A stretch of 64,000 nt of DNA. Source: Diphasiastrum complanatum. Lineage: Eukaryota; Streptophyta; Lycopodiopsida; Lycopodiales; Lycopodiaceae. The stretch spans positions 17,703,779-17,767,778 of the forward strand of contig CM055108.1 of NCBI GenBank assembly GCA_029204225.1. Reading direction: 5' to 3'. This document shows positions 22,297 through 33,273 of the stretch, piece after piece. The notes beneath the pieces were generated by a model, which was not told the origin of the DNA, searched no databases, and was given only the letters and a program-made list of their open reading frames with translations. The translations under genes and the position numbers were made by a program. Positions within the stretch are counted from its first letter, which is position 1. Every line of letters begins with the position of its first letter.

Positions 22297-25200
22297 CTCC
22301 CTCTTCAACTAGTTTTAGCATAGATTTAGAAAGTACACCAAGACTTGTTCTATGCTTGAAAAATAAGTCCTTTCCCAATGCTTTGGTAAAGATATCAGCC
22401 ACACATTCCTTTGATGGGACATGTTCAAGCTTGATCTCTTTTGCCAACACTTGTTCTCTCACAAAATGGTAAGCCACCTCGATATGTTTGCTCCTTGCAT
22501 GGAAAACCGGATTGCTTGCTAGACTTTGGGCTGAAAGGTTGTCACAAAAGATGATTGGACTCTCTGAAAAATCCAGCAAATGAAGCTCCATAATCATCCT
22601 CTTGATCCACACCATCTCCTTTGTGCATGATGTCAAAGCTTTGTACTCGGCCTCACTAGAAGAAAGTGATATAGTTGCTTGTTTCTTCGACATCCATGAG
22701 ATAGCTCCATCACCTATGAAAATAGCATGTGCATTTATGGATTTTCTATCCATAAGGTCTCCTGCAAAATCTGAATCTGAAAAACCAAATAAGTTAGGTG
22801 ATGAGCCTCTATAAACAATGCCAAAATCTTTTGTTCCCGAGATGTATCTCAAGATCCTCTTTCCTAGTTTCCAATGTTCTATGCTAGGATCTTGCATGAA
22901 TTGGCTTAATCTACCAACACAATAAGATAAATCAGGTCTTGTGATGGTTAGATATATAAGAGAACCTATTAGCTTCCTATAGAGAGTAATGTCCTCGAAG
23001 GATCTTTCATTACCTCTTATAGTTAGCTTTACATGTGATTCCATAGGTGTATCAATAGGATTTGCATCTACCATATGAAATCTATTGAGAATAGAAATAG
23101 CATACTTCTCTTGTGAAATAAAAGTGATTTGAGAAGTTCTAATTACTTCTATTCCTAAGATATAGCTCAAAAGACCAAGATCATGCACTTCAAATTCCTT
23201 TTTTAGTGCTTTCTTGATATCTTCTATATCTTCCTTGTTCCCTCCACTTAAAATAATGTCATCCACATAAATTAGAAGGATTGTAACATCATTAGCACTA
23301 ATTCTAAAGTAAAGTGAATGATCATACTCACTCATAGTGAAGTTTTGAGAAAGTAGAAAAGAGTTAAGCCTAGCATACCAACTCCTTGGTGCTTGCTTAA
23401 GACCATACAAACTTTTTTGTAGAAAACACACATGATTAGGCTTGCTATGAGAAACATAGCTCTCGGGTTGCTCCATGTAGACTTCCTCTTCAAGATCACC
23501 ATTCAAGAAAGCATTAGAAATGTCTAATTGCCAAAGATCCCATCCATAAAGAGTTGCAAGGGAAATGATTACTCTTATGCTCACCATCTTTGCCACGGGT
23601 GCAAAGGTTTCCTCATAGTCAATGCCATGCTCTTGAGCATAACCTTTAGCCACCAACCTTGCCTTCAACTTGTTGATAGATCCATCTTGATTTGTCTTTA
23701 CCTTGAAGATCCATTTGCATCCAATTGCACTTTTGCCCTTTGGAAGCTCCACCAATCTCCATGTGTTGTTCTTCATAAGTGCTTCAAACTCAAGATCCAT
23801 TGCTTGGATCCATTCCTCTTCTTGCCTTGCTTCATCTACACATGAAGGTACATCAAAAGAAGTTAGGAAAGCATAGTTGGATCCATCCACCACTTGCTTA
23901 CCTTTGCCATCATAAGTGAGCCTTGAGGGTTTCACTTTATGCCTTGGAGTTCTCCTTGGAATTTGACTTGAAGAGGCTTCTTCAACATCCACATCCAAAG
24001 TGTCATCAACTCCATTGTCATCAAGCACATTAGTTGCAACAACACCATCATCACTTGAAACAACTTTTGGAATGTTACTTTCATCAAAAATGACATCCCT
24101 ACTTGTGAACACTTTCTTGATTGAAGGAACATAAATCCTATATGCTTTGCTTACTTCACTATAACCAACAAAAATGCCCTTTCTTGAAGATGGATCCTCC
24201 TTAGTTCTATCATCAAGAGTAATGTTGAAGTAGCAAATGCATCCAAAAGTTCTTAGAAACTTGACATTAGGCTTCGTACCAAACAAAGCTTCAAAAGGGG
24301 TTTTTCCTTCCAATACAACACTTGGCCATCTATTGCATAGGAAATTTGCACACAACAAAGCATCACTCCAAAAAGGTTTAGGAAGATTAGCATTCAATCT
24401 CATTGCCTTTGCACTCTCACACAAGGTTCTATTCTTCCTCTCGGCCACTCCATTTTGTTGTGGTGTTCTTGGACATGTGTACTCCCTCTTGATCCCATGC
24501 TCATCGCAAAAGGCTTTGAATTTGTTAGAAATGTATTCACCACCATTGTCGCTCCTCAAGCATTTGATTTTGGTTGTAAATTGAGTCTCAATAGCAACTT
24601 TGAACTTGACAAACACATCAAACACCTCATCCTTGCTCTTTAGTAGATAAACCCAACAAAATCTACTAAAATCATCAATGAAAGTTACATACATCTTAGC
24701 ACCTCCATTGCTAATTGTAGTAACACCATGAATATCCGAATGCAAGAGAGAAAAAGGCATCTTAGATCTAGATATAGATCTAGTATATGGCAATCTATGT
24801 GATTTAGACAAAGCACATTCTTCACAAACATGATTCAAGCAAGTAAGAGACTTGGGAAGTCCCCTTACTACCTCCTTTTTGGCTATTACCTCCAAGGCCT
24901 TGTAGTTGAGATGTCCCATCCTTTTATGCCATACCTCTTGAATTGACATTTGTTCATTTGCCATGCATCCAACTTGGTTAGCAACAACACATGCATCAAG
25001 CTTGAACAATTTCCCTTGCCTTTTCCCTTTTGCAATGATACTACACCCCTTTTTGATCAAGCAAGCATCACCATCAAACTCAACTTTGAATCCTTTGTCA
25101 AGCATTTGGCTTACACTAAGTAAGTTCTTGGTAATGGATGGAATGAGCAAAACATCTTTCAATTCTATATTCCTATTTGTAGAAAGTGAAATAGGAATTG

Positions 25201-26242
25201 TGCCAATCCCCTTGATTGCACACTCACCATCATTTGCGGTATAGATTACCTTCCTATCACCATCAAATGCCATTAAAGATGAAAAATACTCTTTATGATA
25301 TGTCATATGAGAAGTGGCTCCACTATCAATCCACCAAGGATCAATGTCTCCATGATTAGCCAACAAGCAAGATGACATAACAAAAGCATCATTTGAAAGA
25401 AGCTCATCCCCACCCTCATCAATAGTTAGATTGGTTTGCTTTTCCCCTTGATCCCTCTTTTTCTTAAAACAATCACTAGCAAAATGCCCTTTGACTCCAC
25501 AATAGAAACATTTTAGCTTAGATCTATCCTTCTTTTTGCCAAAAGTAGAGTGCTCACCTTGGTCTTGCCCTTTAGACCAATTGCTTTTACCTTTGCCCTT
25601 GAACTTGCCTTTAGAGAACATTGCCTCCTCTTCTCCTCCTTGAGATGTAGAAGATGCTCCCACTCTTGCTTGCAACCTGAATTCTTCAGCCAACAAGACC
25701 TCTTGCAAGTCTCCAACACTTGGTAAACATTTTTGGATAGCATAACTTTGAACAAGATTAGCATGATCATCCAACAAGCCATTGAGAATCACTTGAACAA
25801 GCTCCTCATTATTTATGCCATCATTAATGCATGCTAACTCATCATTCAATGCTTTAACTCTCAAAACAAAAGCATGTCCATTCTCACTCTTCTTTTGCAT
25901 ACAAGAAAAGATTTGCCTTCTTAAAGTCAACACTCTAGAAGTAGACTTGGATTCATAAACCTTCTTCAAGGCTTCCCAAGCTTCACTAGATGATGTGCAC
26001 TTACCAACCTCTTTGATAAGCTCATTTGTCACATTCATCTTGATCATGTGAAGGGCTTTCTTTGCCCTCTTGTCATACCTCAATTGTTCTTGAGGTGCCA
26101 AAGGTCTCTCCTCCACACCTACAACAATATCCATCAACTCATTCATCTCAAGCAAAGACTCCATCCTTACTTTCCAAGTAGAATAGTTGAGGGAGGTAAG
26201 CCTATCATTGCTTTCCAACATGTAGCCTCCATTTGTAGCCAT
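22292..26242 (-). CDS. Intact copia Gag-Pol polyprotein of element F
   Basis: 1316 codons, ATG at 26242 (MATNGGYMLESNDRL). Order: Gag/UBN2 (about 20-195), zinc knuckle CFYCGVKGHFASDC (about 245), aspartic protease WWIDSGATSHMT (about 303), integrase GAG-pre/HH..CC region, then HSDIHGV, RSDNGGEY and QQNGVAERKNRT (Asp, Asp, Glu), IN-RT linker RRTPRHKVKPSRLTYDGKG, reverse transcriptase with LLIYVDDIIL (about 985), and RNase H with FSDSDFAGD and SSSEAEYKAL. Acts in virus-like particles to reverse-transcribe and integrate the element. No stop or frameshift. The last codons overlap the polypurine tract, and the final GTG TGA straddles the LTR border. Gag is closely related to that of element G. Confidence 0.96.
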   Translation of the reverse strand: MATNGGYMLESNDRLTSLNYSTWKVRMESLLEMNELMDIVVGVEERPLAPQEQLRYDKRAKKALHMIKMNVTNELIKEVGKCTSSSEAWEALKKVYESKSTSRVLTLRRQIFSCMQKKSENGHAFVLRVKALNDELACINDGINNEELVQVILNGLLDDHANLVQSYAIQKCLPSVGDLQEVLLAEEFRLQARVGASSTSQGGEEEAMFSKGKFKGKGKSNWSKGQDQGEHSTFGKKKDRSKLKCFYCGVKGHFASDCFKKKRDQGEKQTNLTIDEGGDELLSNDAFVMSSCLLANHGDIDPWWIDSGATSHMTYHKEYFSSLMAFDGDRKVIYTANDGECAIKGIGTIPISLSTNRNIELKDVLLIPSITKNLLSVSQMLDKGFKVEFDGDACLIKKGCSIIAKGKRQGKLFKLDACVVANQVGCMANEQMSIQEVWHKRMGHLNYKALEVIAKKEVVRGLPKSLTCLNHVCEECALSKSHRLPYTRSISRSKMPFSLLHSDIHGVTTISNGGAKMYVTFIDDFSRFCWVYLLKSKDEVFDVFVKFKVAIETQFTTKIKCLRSDNGGEYISNKFKAFCDEHGIKREYTCPRTPQQNGVAERKNRTLCESAKAMRLNANLPKPFWSDALLCANFLCNRWPSVVLEGKTPFEALFGTKPNVKFLRTFGCICYFNITLDDRTKEDPSSRKGIFVGYSEVSKAYRIYVPSIKKVFTSRDVIFDESNIPKVVSSDDGVVATNVLDDNGVDDTLDVDVEEASSSQIPRRTPRHKVKPSRLTYDGKGKQVVDGSNYAFLTSFDVPSCVDEARQEEEWIQAMDLEFEALMKNNTWRLVELPKGKSAIGCKWIFKVKTNQDGSINKLKARLVAKGYAQEHGIDYEETFAPVAKMVSIRVIISLATLYGWDLWQLDISNAFLNGDLEEEVYMEQPESYVSHSKPNHVCFLQKSLYGLKQAPRSWYARLNSFLLSQNFTMSEYDHSLYFRISANDVTILLIYVDDIILSGGNKEDIEDIKKALKKEFEVHDLGLLSYILGIEVIRTSQITFISQEKYAISILNRFHMVDANPIDTPMESHVKLTIRGNERSFEDITLYRKLIGSLIYLTITRPDLSYCVGRLSQFMQDPSIEHWKLGKRILRYISGTKDFGIVYRGSSPNLFGFSDSDFAGDLMDRKSINAHAIFIGDGAISWMSKKQATISLSSSEAEYKALTSCTKEMVWIKRMIMELHLLDFSESPIIFCDNLSAQSLASNPVFHARSKHIEVAYHFVREQVLAKEIKLEHVPSKECVADIFTKALGKDLFFKHRTSLGVLSKSMLKLVEEGV

Positions 26243-26839
26243 GTTGCAATGATTGATCTCTGATCTTTGACCTGTTCCAATGCACTAAGCACTCTCTTGA
26301 ATCAACAAATGAAACACAAGAAGAAATCACAAAGATTTGGAACCTAAAACCTTACTTTTTCTCTCTTTTCCTCACTTTTTCCTTAATTTTAGCCACTAGT
26401 TTTATGATTTCTTGATCAAACCAAGACCAAACCTCAATATACTTGCTTTTCCCTCACTCCTAAGATTGAAATACACTCTTGAATCATTCAGCAAACTGAA
26501 AATCAGAGGGTTACATCAATTTTGAAGTTTTTGACATGAAGAAGCAAGAAATTGAATCAAAAAACTATATGCTAGAATGGAAAACTAATAGGATCTTGTT
26601 GGATCTTGCATCTCCCTCTTTCCAAAACAATTTTTGTCTCCTTATTCTGATAAGTACAGAGGGAATTCGCCCTACTTCAATTGAAATGCATACAAATGAT
26701 GTTTTGATCACAAAGATCCAATTTCTACACATAAATCAACAAGATTTTTAGCTAGAAACTTGATTGGAATGCTACAAAAGCAAACTCGCCCACAAATCTC
26801 TTCTAAATCTGGCAAAACCTGCACATTTGGCCGCCTAAT

Positions 26840-26851
26840 GCTCTGATACCA
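26840..26851 (-). promoter_or_regulatory. Primer-binding site of element F
   Basis: TGGTATCAGAGC on the minus strand directly abutting the 5' LTR; initiator tRNA-Met complement. Confidence 0.92.
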
Positions 26852-27504
26852 TGTGAAAAACTCAGATCCAAAAGATGCTAAAGTTTCATAAAGATCTTGG
26901 CCATGGAAGTTATGCACATCTAGATTGAAAAAATGATAGAAATTGTGATGTTAAGCATACTAAACATCAACTAAACATCAAAATCTGATCATAAGCTTCC
27001 ACAAACAGAAACTTGCTGTCCCTGTCCGTACTTCAGAGCCTACAACCTGCATTTCACACGTGTGAAGCCATAGCAACAAAGAAATCACAATTCTAGTGGC
27101 TAGAATGCAAGATATGAACAAAAAAGTGAGAGAGAAGAAGATGGACCTTCAAAGAGCATAACATTCATTCAATAGAATGAAAATGAGATGTGTACATACT
27201 CGTGGAGATGGCTATTTATAGCAGCCATAGTGCCTCTTGGCCACTTGTCTTATGATAGGCTAAAATTGGGGTCCAATAGGATTCACCCATATACCTAGAA
27301 ATTTGGTCAAATAGGAATGCACCAAATTATGAGCCAATAGAAGAGCTCCACACTCGACCTCCTCTAATTAATGTGACCTCAAAAGTAGTGTACACATACT
27401 TTGGGCCTCTACATACATGTATGAACCTATCTCTAACTTTTATTTGGCCATAGGCCTACAAAATCTCAAGTTAGGAAAATATTACTAGTTGACAATTTTT
27501 CACA
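26852..27504 (-). repeat. 5' LTR of element F with TATA box
   Basis: 653 bp. TATAAATA (minus) at 27213-27220 is the likely core promoter. The palindrome TTCACACGTGTGAA is at 27053-27066. Confidence 0.93.
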
Positions 27505-27509
27505 TTGTA

Positions 27510-27633
27510 TTCCACTTATATTGAGCTTAGTGGAAATAAGGATAATGCACATCTATTAGATGCATACGCTAGCAGAGAATTCCTTCATGACAGTACTACC
27601 ATAGAATCTGATACAAGATCTGATGGTGAATAG
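27510..27633 (+). pseudogene. Gene E of copy 1: last exon part beyond element F
   Basis: Continues the frame interrupted at 21643: YSTYIELSGNKDNAHLLDAY..., ending DTRSDGE and TAG at 27631-27633. Acidic, Ser/Asp-rich C-terminus. Separation from the first part is due only to the insertion of element F. Confidence 0.8.
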
Positions 27634-27834
27634 TTGACTTTTTGTATTTTGGTATAATACAATCAATACATTTACATTGGATATTTCTCCTCTCTTGTTC
27701 AATGAATTTGCAAAGCAATTATGAACATGTCATGATGATCTTCTACTCAGCAATCATCTAATTTTCTCTTCATGTATGAACTTGCATGCTTTTGTAAACT
27801 TGTTGTATTGTGTGGACTTTGTTATATGTCGAAT

Positions 27835-30290
27835 CTAAACTCTGCGGTAGAACCACTGAAACGATTGACAAATGTAGTTTCGTTTTTCATTGGTTCCTCC
27901 ATGTTGTGTATTTCGATGAAATACTGCTCGTGCTTGCCAGTGTGACTTCTCCATCCCTTGTGATGACCATACACTCAAGCTTCCGTATGTATTTGCAAAA
28001 AATGTTGTATGATCTCTTAGTATGTGCTGCATATGTCAAAATCATAATGTTAGTCTTATGTTTGGATCTAAATATATATGAAAATTTGAAAGCATTTTGA
28101 AAATTTTATACTTACCATGTAATGAGTGATGTGATCTTCTCCCCATGCTTTTGATATTGCATTAACAAACTCGATACAAGTCCTTTGGACAGCTTTCTTA
28201 TCAATATCAGAGTATTTTTCTTTGCTTAAAATAGCAATCATACTATCAAGCTTTTTCCCTCACATCAACTTTAAGTACTTTGGTTTTTCCGTCTTTCTCG
28301 AAGTCCTGAGTGGCAGCAATAATATCTGTCCAGACTGAGTGTTGAATATTAAAAGCCTTACCAGTATGATTTGATAGAAAACGACATGTTTTTGCTCCTC
28401 CTATGCTTGACTTAGTTGGCATGTTCCCATTCTTTCCTGAAAGCTTTTCATCTTTTTGAATTTTGACATGTCCTTTATGGAGTCTAGCTTTTGATAAAAC
28501 TTCTTCTAATCGAGAGATAGCTTCCTTTGCTAATGATGTCGGCTTAGTATTCCAAGCAAAAACTATATGAAGATAAATGATCTTTTCTATTAATCTAACT
28601 TCTGCATAAAGAGTGCAAACATGCACATTTTTTAAGGGGATAGGCAGCACAGGCTTCCAATTTGGATTTGCATATTCTCTAGTAATTCCTTTACTCCTAG
28701 TTACATCTTTTGTCATTTTCATGCAGTACAAACAAGGCTGTTTTGATGTAGCACCGTGAGAGACATTATACATACATTTCAATGTTTTCAAATCACCTGC
28801 TAAGTGCCATTCAACATTGAAGTCTCCAACTCCTGGAACATTGAGAAGTCCTCCATCCATATGGTCCTTGATGATCCTAGAATAAGATGTCCTTGAGAAT
28901 ATCCATATACCTGAAACGCTGCCAACCACCATATATCATTTTTTGACTAGACACTGAATTTGAAATCTTCTTGGTTCTCTATTTGTGATAGAGCACCATT
29001 CATGAGAGTTATACTAACCCTTTCCATCTTCTGCCCTTTCACAATTTCTGACTCATCTAACTTAAGTACTATGATTATTCACCTTTTCATAGGTTATATC
29101 ATAGAATGTGACGATGTATCTCAGCAAGTAATTTAGATCAACAAATAAATTGTTTGATGAATTATAGAATATCGATCTTCCATCAGTTTCATACACCTCC
29201 TCAATATGAAATGGAGTTCCAGTGATCTTATGCATACCTATGTTTAATGTATCCCTCTCTTTCTTCAAGTGATATGTCCTAGGGATTGGGACTTTTCTAG
29301 TTCGAACTTGCTTAAAAGCTTATCTAATTAGTTTAAATATTGTTGCATATGCTTCCCTACTAATACCTGCAAAATCACAAGCACCCTAAACTATAGTCTT
29401 ATCTAAAATATTTTGAATGTCCACCATCAAAGACTGCTATTTTACACTTTACATTTGAAATCCTATTGTTCATCATGATACGCTCAGTGGATTTGCAAGT
29501 CAATATTGTGCCCAATGACATTCCTAGTGAAGCATTGTCTTTAATATTTCGAGGAGCTACTAATGCAGATCTGCAAAAAAAATAGATAGTTAACAAAATA
29601 TCACCATAGCTGAAATTAAATCCAAATGTCATTGAAAGACTTACAAAATTTAGAATATGCTTACTTGAATGCACGAATCCTTCTATTTCGATAACCTCCT
29701 TTTGAAAGCGTTTGAATATCCTTGCAACTTTGTCGCTTTCGCTTCTTACTTTCAGCCTTCTTCTTTACCAAATCCACATCCTTCAGTAATTGTAAGTTTT
29801 TAATACGAATAGATTGTAAGACTGATTGCATTTGCTCTAGTTCTGATTTGATATTGATTGTTATCTTCTGTAATGATTCATTATTTTTTCAAGTTGTTCA
29901 TTTTCTTCTAACGTCTTTTGGAAATGACAATCTCTATTCTGAAAAGACATCCATTTTGGCTCACATATTATAAGAGGATATCCGAATTAACTCACCTTCT
30001 AAAAAGTGAACTTTATTCATATAAAGTTGTTTTCCATGGTTTGCAATCTTTCACAATATCCTAGTAATCCAATATGCCCATTGCATATCCATGTAAATGA
30101 GTTATTGAAGAGAATGTGGGATGTGTCAAAGTGCTTGGATCTTGTGGATATAATGTTCCATTTGTCCAAAAATCCATGTTTTTCTTTCCTTCTGCCCTGC
30201 AACGAGAACGATCTTCAGCAGATATTTGAACTCCTTTGCCTCCTCTTCTCTACAAAGGTGCCACATCAATAGGGATATCCACATGTAGAT
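27835..30290 (-). pseudogene. Gene F of copy 1: transposase-like protein, several exons, decayed
   Basis: Minus strand, convergent with gene E. From 5' to 3': DFWTNGTLYPQDPSTLTHPT (about 30160); a Lys-rich coiled coil ending KGGYRNRRIRAFK with a GTAAGC donor near 29666; an exon SALVAPRNIKDNASLGMSLG; RTRKVPIPRTYHL (about 29290); KLDESEIVKGQKMERVSITL; then VEWHLAGDLKTLK..KQPCLYCMK (about 28810-28720), LPIPLKNVHVCTLYAE and RFLSNHTGKAFNIQHSVW; donor ATG|GTAAGT at 28116; last exon 28026-27835 with YGSLSVWSSQGMEKSHWQ. From memory, GGD..L...CxxC, HVCTLHA and SGQG.EK blocks occur in uncharacterised transposase-like proteins of many eukaryotes; I cannot name the superfamily. Frame breaks and stops inactivate it. 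A homologue ends the window in copy 2. Confidence 0.6.
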
Positions 30291-31067
30291 GATATAATGT
30301 CATCATCAAAAAAATAATAGAGTAATCAGTTGCATCAAAGTACTATGACCAGATTCTATGAAGCAAAACAAAATACTCATCTTTGATTATATTATATACT
30401 ATGTACGATCAATACAATCTCCATGCTTGTATGCTTGATTCAAATTTGGAAATGCCGCTCATTTTTTCATTCCAATAGGTAGTTGCGCTCATATTTCCAT
30501 TCTCGTGGAAGGAATGCATATGTAAACATTTTGCAATTTTTCCTGATTCAAATTTGGGGATGGCGGTCATATTCTAGATCCAGTGAAAATATTGCCCTTT
30601 TCGTAACCAATGGAGGGAATATTTTTGAATTTTATCAAGTTATACTGCGAACTGTTAACAGTTCTTAATTGTGACTATAGACACTGTGGTTAGATTATTG
30701 GGAGTTGGGGAGGCCTTGGGAGTGGTGTGGGCAAGCAAATAAACAATATTGTTTTATTTATTTTGATATTTTTGTATATCCTACATGGCATTCCTTAAAG
30801 GGTCTTTTTGATATTGAGAACTCCTCTAATGGTTCTCTCATTGCTAATTCAGGTTGTGTTCAACCATTCTACTAGAACGCTCTTGGCTTGAGGTAGTATC
30901 CACAAGAATTCACCAATGGTTATATTTATTCTATTGGATAATATACTAGTGAGAAATTTTGTTTGTGAATGTCAAGTTCTATCGTGTGGAAAGGAGCCAC
31001 CTGATTCTGTAAGTGTTCATTCATGTCCAATCTTAGTGGCAACCAACTGGTGGTACTAGAACTTCTA
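30291..31067. other. No gene; includes one end of a MITE-like element
   Basis: Non-coding. A direct repeat GATTCAAATTTGG recurs near 30429 and 30543. At about 30775-30830 the sequence CTTAAAGGGTCTTTTTG..AACTCCTCTAAT matches the right end of the inverted-repeat element at 38858-39235, so a truncated relative lies here. Confidence 0.5.
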
Positions 31068-31469
31068 GAGTTGAAGGGACTATAGTAGGGGATTTGGCTT
31101 GTGCTGCTATTGGTAGTATTTCTAGTTTGTAGTATGGTGGCTAGATCTACTCATGGATATAGTATAGTTTTAGAGAGGATCATCCACTTTTTAGGAATCT
31201 ACCAAGCTTTCAAATGGAAAATAAACAAACAAGGATGGAGCACCAAGGCTTTCCTGGGGCGAAAATAAAATTAAGTTGACTAAGGCTTACCCAACTAGCC
31301 TAGATTGACAAAACAATAAAACCGCCACAATAAACCGATGAAAAGGTGACAAGAGGAGGCCCGAGCACCTTCCCTCAAGCTATGCACCTTTCCAAAGGGA
31401 ACACAAGTGACAGCAAGATAATCTCAAGAGAGAGCAATTTAGCATAATCTCAAAAGTATTGTGTACAGT
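31068..31469. repeat. Direct repeat R, copy 1 (left of element D)
   Basis: Matches 37952-38481: starts TTGAAGGGACTATAG and ends GTATTGTGTACA. It lacks about 115 bp found in the right copy. The pair brackets element D and its coiled-coil flank, as LTRs of an older outer element would. Confidence 0.75.
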
Positions 31470-31849
31470 TCTTTTTGAAGATTTGTCATGGGGCCATCAT
31501 CAATCTGCCTCATGGTATGCCTAAGGTGTCGAACATGTTGTATTGGAGCTCATTCACCAACCAAACTGCTTTTTGGGTTGTGAGGGATAATTGCTCCCAA
31601 GCCCAATGTCAGGGAGTGTGCGTGTATAGATAGGATATGGCATGGGATTGAATGGAAGAAAATCTGGAATGGGGGGACATGTTGGAGTGTAAGCAAATGC
31701 AGAGGGGGGGGGGCGGGGGGTCATTGTGGGATGATAGGAGATGATTGTGGTAGGAGGGCTGGTGACTGAATGCGAGTCGGAGATGTGTGAAGTGGATTCG
31801 TTGTGGTGGTGGTGGATGTGGTTTGTGTTAATAGTTGTAAGGCAAAATC
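31470..31849 (-). pseudogene. Coiled-coil gag-like fragment, second copy
   Basis: Near-duplicate of about 4967-5358, including the interrupted G-rich tract and the GTAAGGCAAAATCT border. Encodes on the minus strand the same proline-rich N-terminus and WEQLSLTTQKAVWLVNE-like segment with changes. Too short and broken to function. Confidence 0.6.
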
Positions 31850-33086
31850 TATTGGAATTTAATCTAACTCCTACTCATCCCAACAACCCTTCTTCCTTCT
31901 CTAATTTTAACTCTCTCAAATGAAACCTGCAGAAAATGAACTGTTTTTCAACAATCTGCATATAAGAACTAATTGTCGCTATAGTCTACATTTTTACTTA
32001 GGTTTTCCCACAGGCAAAAAACCCGACACCCGACACTGTCGCTAATTTTTACCTTCCTGAACAACTAAGTGTTTAGCGACACTTATGTAAGTTTTTTTTG
32101 GGCCATTTAGGCACTTCCAGAAAAGCGACACTTTTTGCAATAAGTGTGACACTACATTTTTACATGCAATTTTTGACAGGCGACAATAGGGCAAAAAGCA
32201 ACACTTCTTTTTTATATGCAGTTTCTGACAGGCGACAAAAAGGCGAAAAACCCGACACTGTAGTTTTACATGGAATATTACACAGATGACACTCTGTAGA
32301 TATACACAGTATTTCAAGTGGCAAAAAATCCGACACTGCAGTTTTACACGGGATACTACACAGGCGACACTCTATAGAAATACACAATTTTTTTAAGTAT
32401 AGACTTTCTATACCTTCACGCTCCAATAACAACTGTTCTAATTAGTCAGTTGATTAGTTGTTAAGAAATCTTGTAAATGTAAAGCTAGAATAATACAAGA
32501 TCTTCCAGTTGCTATAAATGTAAATGAGCAATTGAAGATATCATAAGTTAGAAGTCATAAGTTATCTAACAAAGATACAATGACCAGAACGGGTCTTTTA
32601 GTAGCTGACTCCTCAAAGTTAGTGACTATAGAGAGAGGTAGAGATATTCAAAATGTTAGCAATTGTTTTGAATCTGTAAGTAGGATCACACTTATCATTG
32701 CAACTGTATTGTGACCTGATCGTTGTGTTTACAACATTATAACACAAATTCGCTATTGTTCTATACTATCGCATTCTTATTGAATAATAATAACTCTCAC
32801 TCCTCTTACACAAACATTATTATCAGAGAAATGTATGGCTATCTCTAACGCCTAGATTAACTTTACATTCTCTTTAAATCAGATTATCAGTTGTAGAAGA
32901 TTGCATGGCTATCTCAGATGCCTAATCGCTTCTACAATTCCTCTTTCACGGAAGTCTAAGACTCCTACACTGATCATCTGATTCAACACAAAAGAACTGC
33001 TTGTAAACTCCATTTGCTAAGTAATCCACCATCCTGTTATTAAGAATTTTTGTTTCATCAATTGACATCAATCCAAAATGTCAACA
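31850..33086 (+). repeat. 5' LTR of element D
   Basis: About 1237 bp, homologous along its length to 5359-6589. Contains the GGCGACA-rich internal tandem units also seen in C. Confidence 0.85.
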
Positions 33087-33090
33087 GATG

Positions 33091-33164
33091 TGGTATCAGA
33101 GCTGATAATTTACATTCCTCGCATCCCACAAAGTGGTATCAGAGCTCACAAGTGGTATCAGAGC
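33091..33164 (+). promoter_or_regulatory. Three tandem primer-binding sites (element D)
   Basis: Exact TGGTATCAGAGC at 33091-33102, 33134-33145 and 33153-33164. Only the first is in the usual place next to the LTR. All three match the 3' end of initiator tRNA-Met. Confidence 0.85.
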
Positions 33165-33273
33165 CACAGGTTTATTGGATTACTAGAGTCTAGGACTTAT
33201 AACAGAACTTAATACATTCTAGTTCTATAGAGTTGGTTCATTCAATTTGTGTTTTATCTCTTACTCAATTACA

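Larger units (their letters stand above)
21644..27504 (-). mobile_element. Ty1/copia LTR retrotransposon F, complete and young
   Basis: 5861-bp minus-strand element with 653-bp LTRs (26852-27504 upstream, 21644-22296 downstream) that look identical on full reading, TG..CA ends and target duplication TTGTA (21639-21643, 27505-27509). Primer site 26840-26851, polypurine tract 22297-22307. One uninterrupted gag-pol. Inserted in exon 2 of gene E. All known requirements for autonomous copia transposition appear present. Confidence 0.97.

Noticed and set aside
27810-28100. 96-codon plus-strand frame with hydrophobic segments
   Set aside because: Antisense to the last exon of gene F, which has the better-supported motif and splice site.
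8592-30290. Endogenous giant virus or Polinton/Maverick as source of the H3 and protease genes
   Set aside because: No capsid, packaging ATPase, PolB or retroviral-type integrase of that class is visible, and the genes have spliceosomal introns at conserved places.
8592-30290. MULE capture (C48 proteases are common MULE passengers)
   Set aside because: No MULE transposase motifs or long terminal inverted repeats seen. Left open until termini are found.
32042-32432. Cys-rich minus-strand frames in the LTRs of C and D (also 5626-5835 and 37598-37810)
   Set aside because: They are translations of the GGCGACA-type LTR tandem units; they recur only because the LTR recurs.
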